A stretch of DNA of 29,779 nucleotides from Candidatus Geothrix odensensis (lineage in GTDB: Bacteria > Acidobacteriota > Holophagae > Holophagales > Holophagaceae). This document shows positions 28,754 through 29,779 of this stretch, in pieces (the stretch's first letter is position 1; every line of letters starts with the position of its first letter). The position numbers and the translations under genes were made by a program. A model generated the notes under the pieces. It searched no databases and was not told where the DNA came from. It saw only the letters and a list, made by a program, of their open reading frames with translations. Where the stretch lies: assembly GCA_016714685.1 (NCBI GenBank), contig JADKCH010000013.1:1-29779 (forward strand). Direction: 5' to 3'.

Positions 28754-28758
28754 GTATT
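28746..28758. promoter_or_regulatory. Palindrome overlapping the brnT -10: candidate BrnA operator
   Basis: AATACA-C-TGTATT is a perfect 13-base palindrome that covers the -10 element and ends two bases before the brnT ATG. BrnA-type antitoxins (with BrnT) autorepress their own promoter in known systems; the position fits that mode. Confidence 0.5.
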
Positions 28759-28759
28759 T

Positions 28760-29052
28760 ATGATCCAATTCGAGTGGGATCATTCCAAGGCTGCGCTAAA
28801 TCTGAAGAAGCACGGGATCTCCTTCGAGGAGGCTCAGTCGGTCTTCTGATGGTTGCCATTCAGTTCTACGACGATGAGCATTCGTCCTCTGAGGACCGAT
28901 TCATCATGCTTGGTCTGAGTTCCAGTGCTCGGGTGCTTGTCGTCTGTCACTGCGAACGTGAGTCTGGTAGTTTGATTCGTATCATTTCTGCGCGCAGAGC
29001 CACCAGACGTGAGCTCATTCTATGGAGGTGGTGCCATGAGATTCGAATATGA
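28760..29052 (+). CDS. brnT: BrnT-family ribonuclease toxin (one frame break)
   Basis: BrnT is a small RelE-like-fold ribonuclease toxin of type II TA systems. The start at 28760 reads MIQFEWDHSKAALNLKKHG then ISFEEAQSVF, the characteristic BrnT N-terminus, and after a stop/frame break near 28845-28850 continues FYDDEHSSSEDRFIMLG, VLVVCHCERE and the C-terminal signature IRIISARRATRRE. Total would be about 97 residues, normal for BrnT. It would overlap the brnA start by 17 bases. Base composition is clearly lower in GC than the neighbouring lipoprotein gene, so it is probably acquired. The break is not in a homopolymer, so inactivation is possible as well as error. Confidence 0.85.
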
Positions 29053-29122
29053 TTTCTCCACAATGAAGGCCCGCAAGAATCCTATGCTTCATCCAACCGA
29101 CAAAACTATTGACCCCCCTTAG
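29036..29122 (+). pseudogene. brnA: BrnA-type antitoxin, truncated by the insertion element
   Basis: The ATG at 29036 has GGAGG seven bases upstream. It reads MRFEYDFSTMKARKNP, the typical N-terminus of BrnA-like antitoxins (xxYDFSKMKxRKNPY), then runs into the direct repeats of the insertion element and stops at 29120-29122 after 28 codons. The DNA-binding ribbon-helix-helix C-terminal part is absent. The junction is within about 29083-29100. Confidence 0.7.
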
Positions 29123-29143
29123 CGACAAAACTCCTGACCCCCT
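29098..29143. repeat. Direct repeats at the IS21-like end
   Basis: CGACAAAACTATTGACCCCC and CGACAAAACTCCTGACCCCC start at 29098 and 29123. IS21 elements carry repeated transposase-binding sites of about this size at each end. Confidence 0.75.
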
Positions 29144-29147
29144 AGAT

Positions 29148-29202
29148 GCGAGGCAGGCGGACGGAGGGAGGGCGTAGCCCGACCGCAGCCCGACTGCCTC
29201 GC
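29148..29202. repeat. Inverted repeat downstream of istB
   Basis: GCGAGGCAG (29148-29156) and CTGCCTCGC (29194-29202) are perfect nine-base arms 37 bases apart. They lie between the istB stop and the terminal repeats; a terminator or structural stem for the element is possible. Confidence 0.4.
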
Positions 29203-29220
29203 GGCGCAGTTCCGGCGGGG

Positions 29221-29779
29221 TCAGTCCACGGCCTTGGCGGGACGGAGCAGGCCCGCCTTGCGCTTTTCCCGGAGGCGGTAGCTCTCGCCCTTGATGGTGA
29301 TGACATGGCTGTGGTGCAGGAGCCGATCCAGGATCGCCGTGGCCAGCACAGCATCGCCGAATACCTCGCCCCAGTTTCCCACGGGCTGATTGCTGGTGAG
29401 GACCAGGCTGCCCCGCTCGTATCTGCGGTTCACCAATTGGAAAAGCAGGTGGGCCGCCCGGCGTTCCGAAGGCAGTGGCCCAGCTCGTCGATGATCAGGA
29501 GCTTGGGCTTGGTCAGGTGGGTCAGCCGTTCCTCCAGCCGACCCTCGCTCTCGGCCCGCATCATCTGGGCCACCAGGCCCAGGGCCGGGACGAACAGGGC
29601 GCTGGCGCCGTGCTCGACGACCTTCCGGCCCAGGCCGATGGCCAGAGTGCGTCTTTCCTACGCCCGGGGCCCCAGCAGCACGTTCTCGCCGTTGGCGATG
29701 AACCGGCCGTCTCCAGTTCCCGGATGAGCTTCGGATCGATGGAGGGCTGGAGGCTGAAGTCGAAGTCTCAGCCTGCCAC
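29221..29779 (-). CDS. istB: IstB-type ATP-binding transposition protein, partial at 5' end, frame broken
   Basis: IstB is the AAA+ helper of the IS21 transposase IstA. The intact C-terminal frame (from 29436) reads VNRRYERGSLVLTSNQPVGN, WGEVFGDAVLATAILDRLLH and HSHVITIKGESYRLREKRK. Upstream, in other frames, come FDFSLQPSIDPKLIRELE, a damaged Walker A (expected LGPPGVGKTHLA near 29650), AIGLGRKVVEHG, PKLLIIDELG (Walker B) and RRAAHLLFQLVN. At least three frame breaks occur between 29440 and 29710. The N-terminus lies beyond the window edge. Breaks might be sequence errors or real decay of the element. Confidence 0.85.
   Translation of the reverse strand, partial: WQAETSTSASSPPSIRSSSGNWRRPVHRQRRERAAGAPGVGKTHSGHRPGPEGRRARRQRPVRPGPGPGGPDDAGRERGSAGGTADPPDQAQAPDHRRAGPLPSERRAAHLLFQLVNRRYERGSLVLTSNQPVGNWGEVFGDAVLATAILDRLLHHSHVITIKGESYRLREKRKAGLLRPAKAVD

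Larger units (their letters stand above)
29085..29779 (-). mobile_element. Left end of an IS21-family element (runs out of window)
   Basis: The end of the element lies near 29085-29100, where the brnA sequence stops. It carries two terminal direct repeats of CGACAAAACT(AT/CC)TGACCCCC (from 29098 and 29123, 25 bases apart), the multi-repeat ends usual for IS21, and istB on the minus strand. istA and the other end would lie to the right. Confidence 0.72.

Overview
The window is a high-GC bacterial chromosome segment. Gene content points to the Acidobacteriota, probably a Holophagae/Geothrix-like organism: a dcw remnant (murB-ftsQ-ftsA-ftsZ), a Lol-type ABC pair, a carboxypeptidase-regulatory-domain TonB-dependent receptor of the kind abundant in that phylum, and large Ig-type lipoproteins. 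The taxonomic call is inference from gene families only. The envelope is diderm (TonB receptor, Lol system).

Layout. 1-3724 (-): an AGL-type glycogen debranching enzyme whose 3' end is outside the window and whose reading frame is broken many times. 3761-10104 (-): a compact run transcribed as GMC oxidoreductase, ogt, murB, ftsQ, ftsA, ftsZ, with a probable extra promoter in front of ftsA. 10146-10583 (+): ruvX. 10702-14464 (-): a four-gene unit (PilZ-receiver fusion, LolC/E-type permease, LolD-type ATPase, small exported protein). 14546-16829 (+): hflX, then a FlgJ-like glucosaminidase. 16848-17799 (-): a DUF4149 membrane protein and a lone pseudopilin. 17800-18420: a 620-base gap with a possible decayed transposase start and several hairpins. 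18421-28650 (+): a secreted/surface block of a TonB-dependent receptor, an Ig plus NHL-propeller lipoprotein, and a very large modular Ig/nuclease/PKD lipoprotein. 28726-29779: a lower-GC accessory island with a BrnT toxin gene, a truncated BrnA antitoxin start and the left end of an IS21-like element carrying istB.

Reading frames are broken in many genes. Breaks occur even in ftsZ and ftsA, which must be functional, and several are one-base changes in G or C runs. I read most of them as sequence errors rather than decay; coordinates for such genes span the whole reconstructed gene. Exceptions that could be real are brnT/brnA and the IS630-like remnant, which lie in accessory DNA.

The most interesting material is the secreted block (18.4-28.7 kb), where a receptor, a propeller lipoprotein and a multidomain nuclease lipoprotein lie side by side. 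It could be a surface system for extracellular nucleic acid, though that is inference. Second is the toxin-antitoxin module cut by an insertion sequence. No tRNA, rRNA or CRISPR was found.
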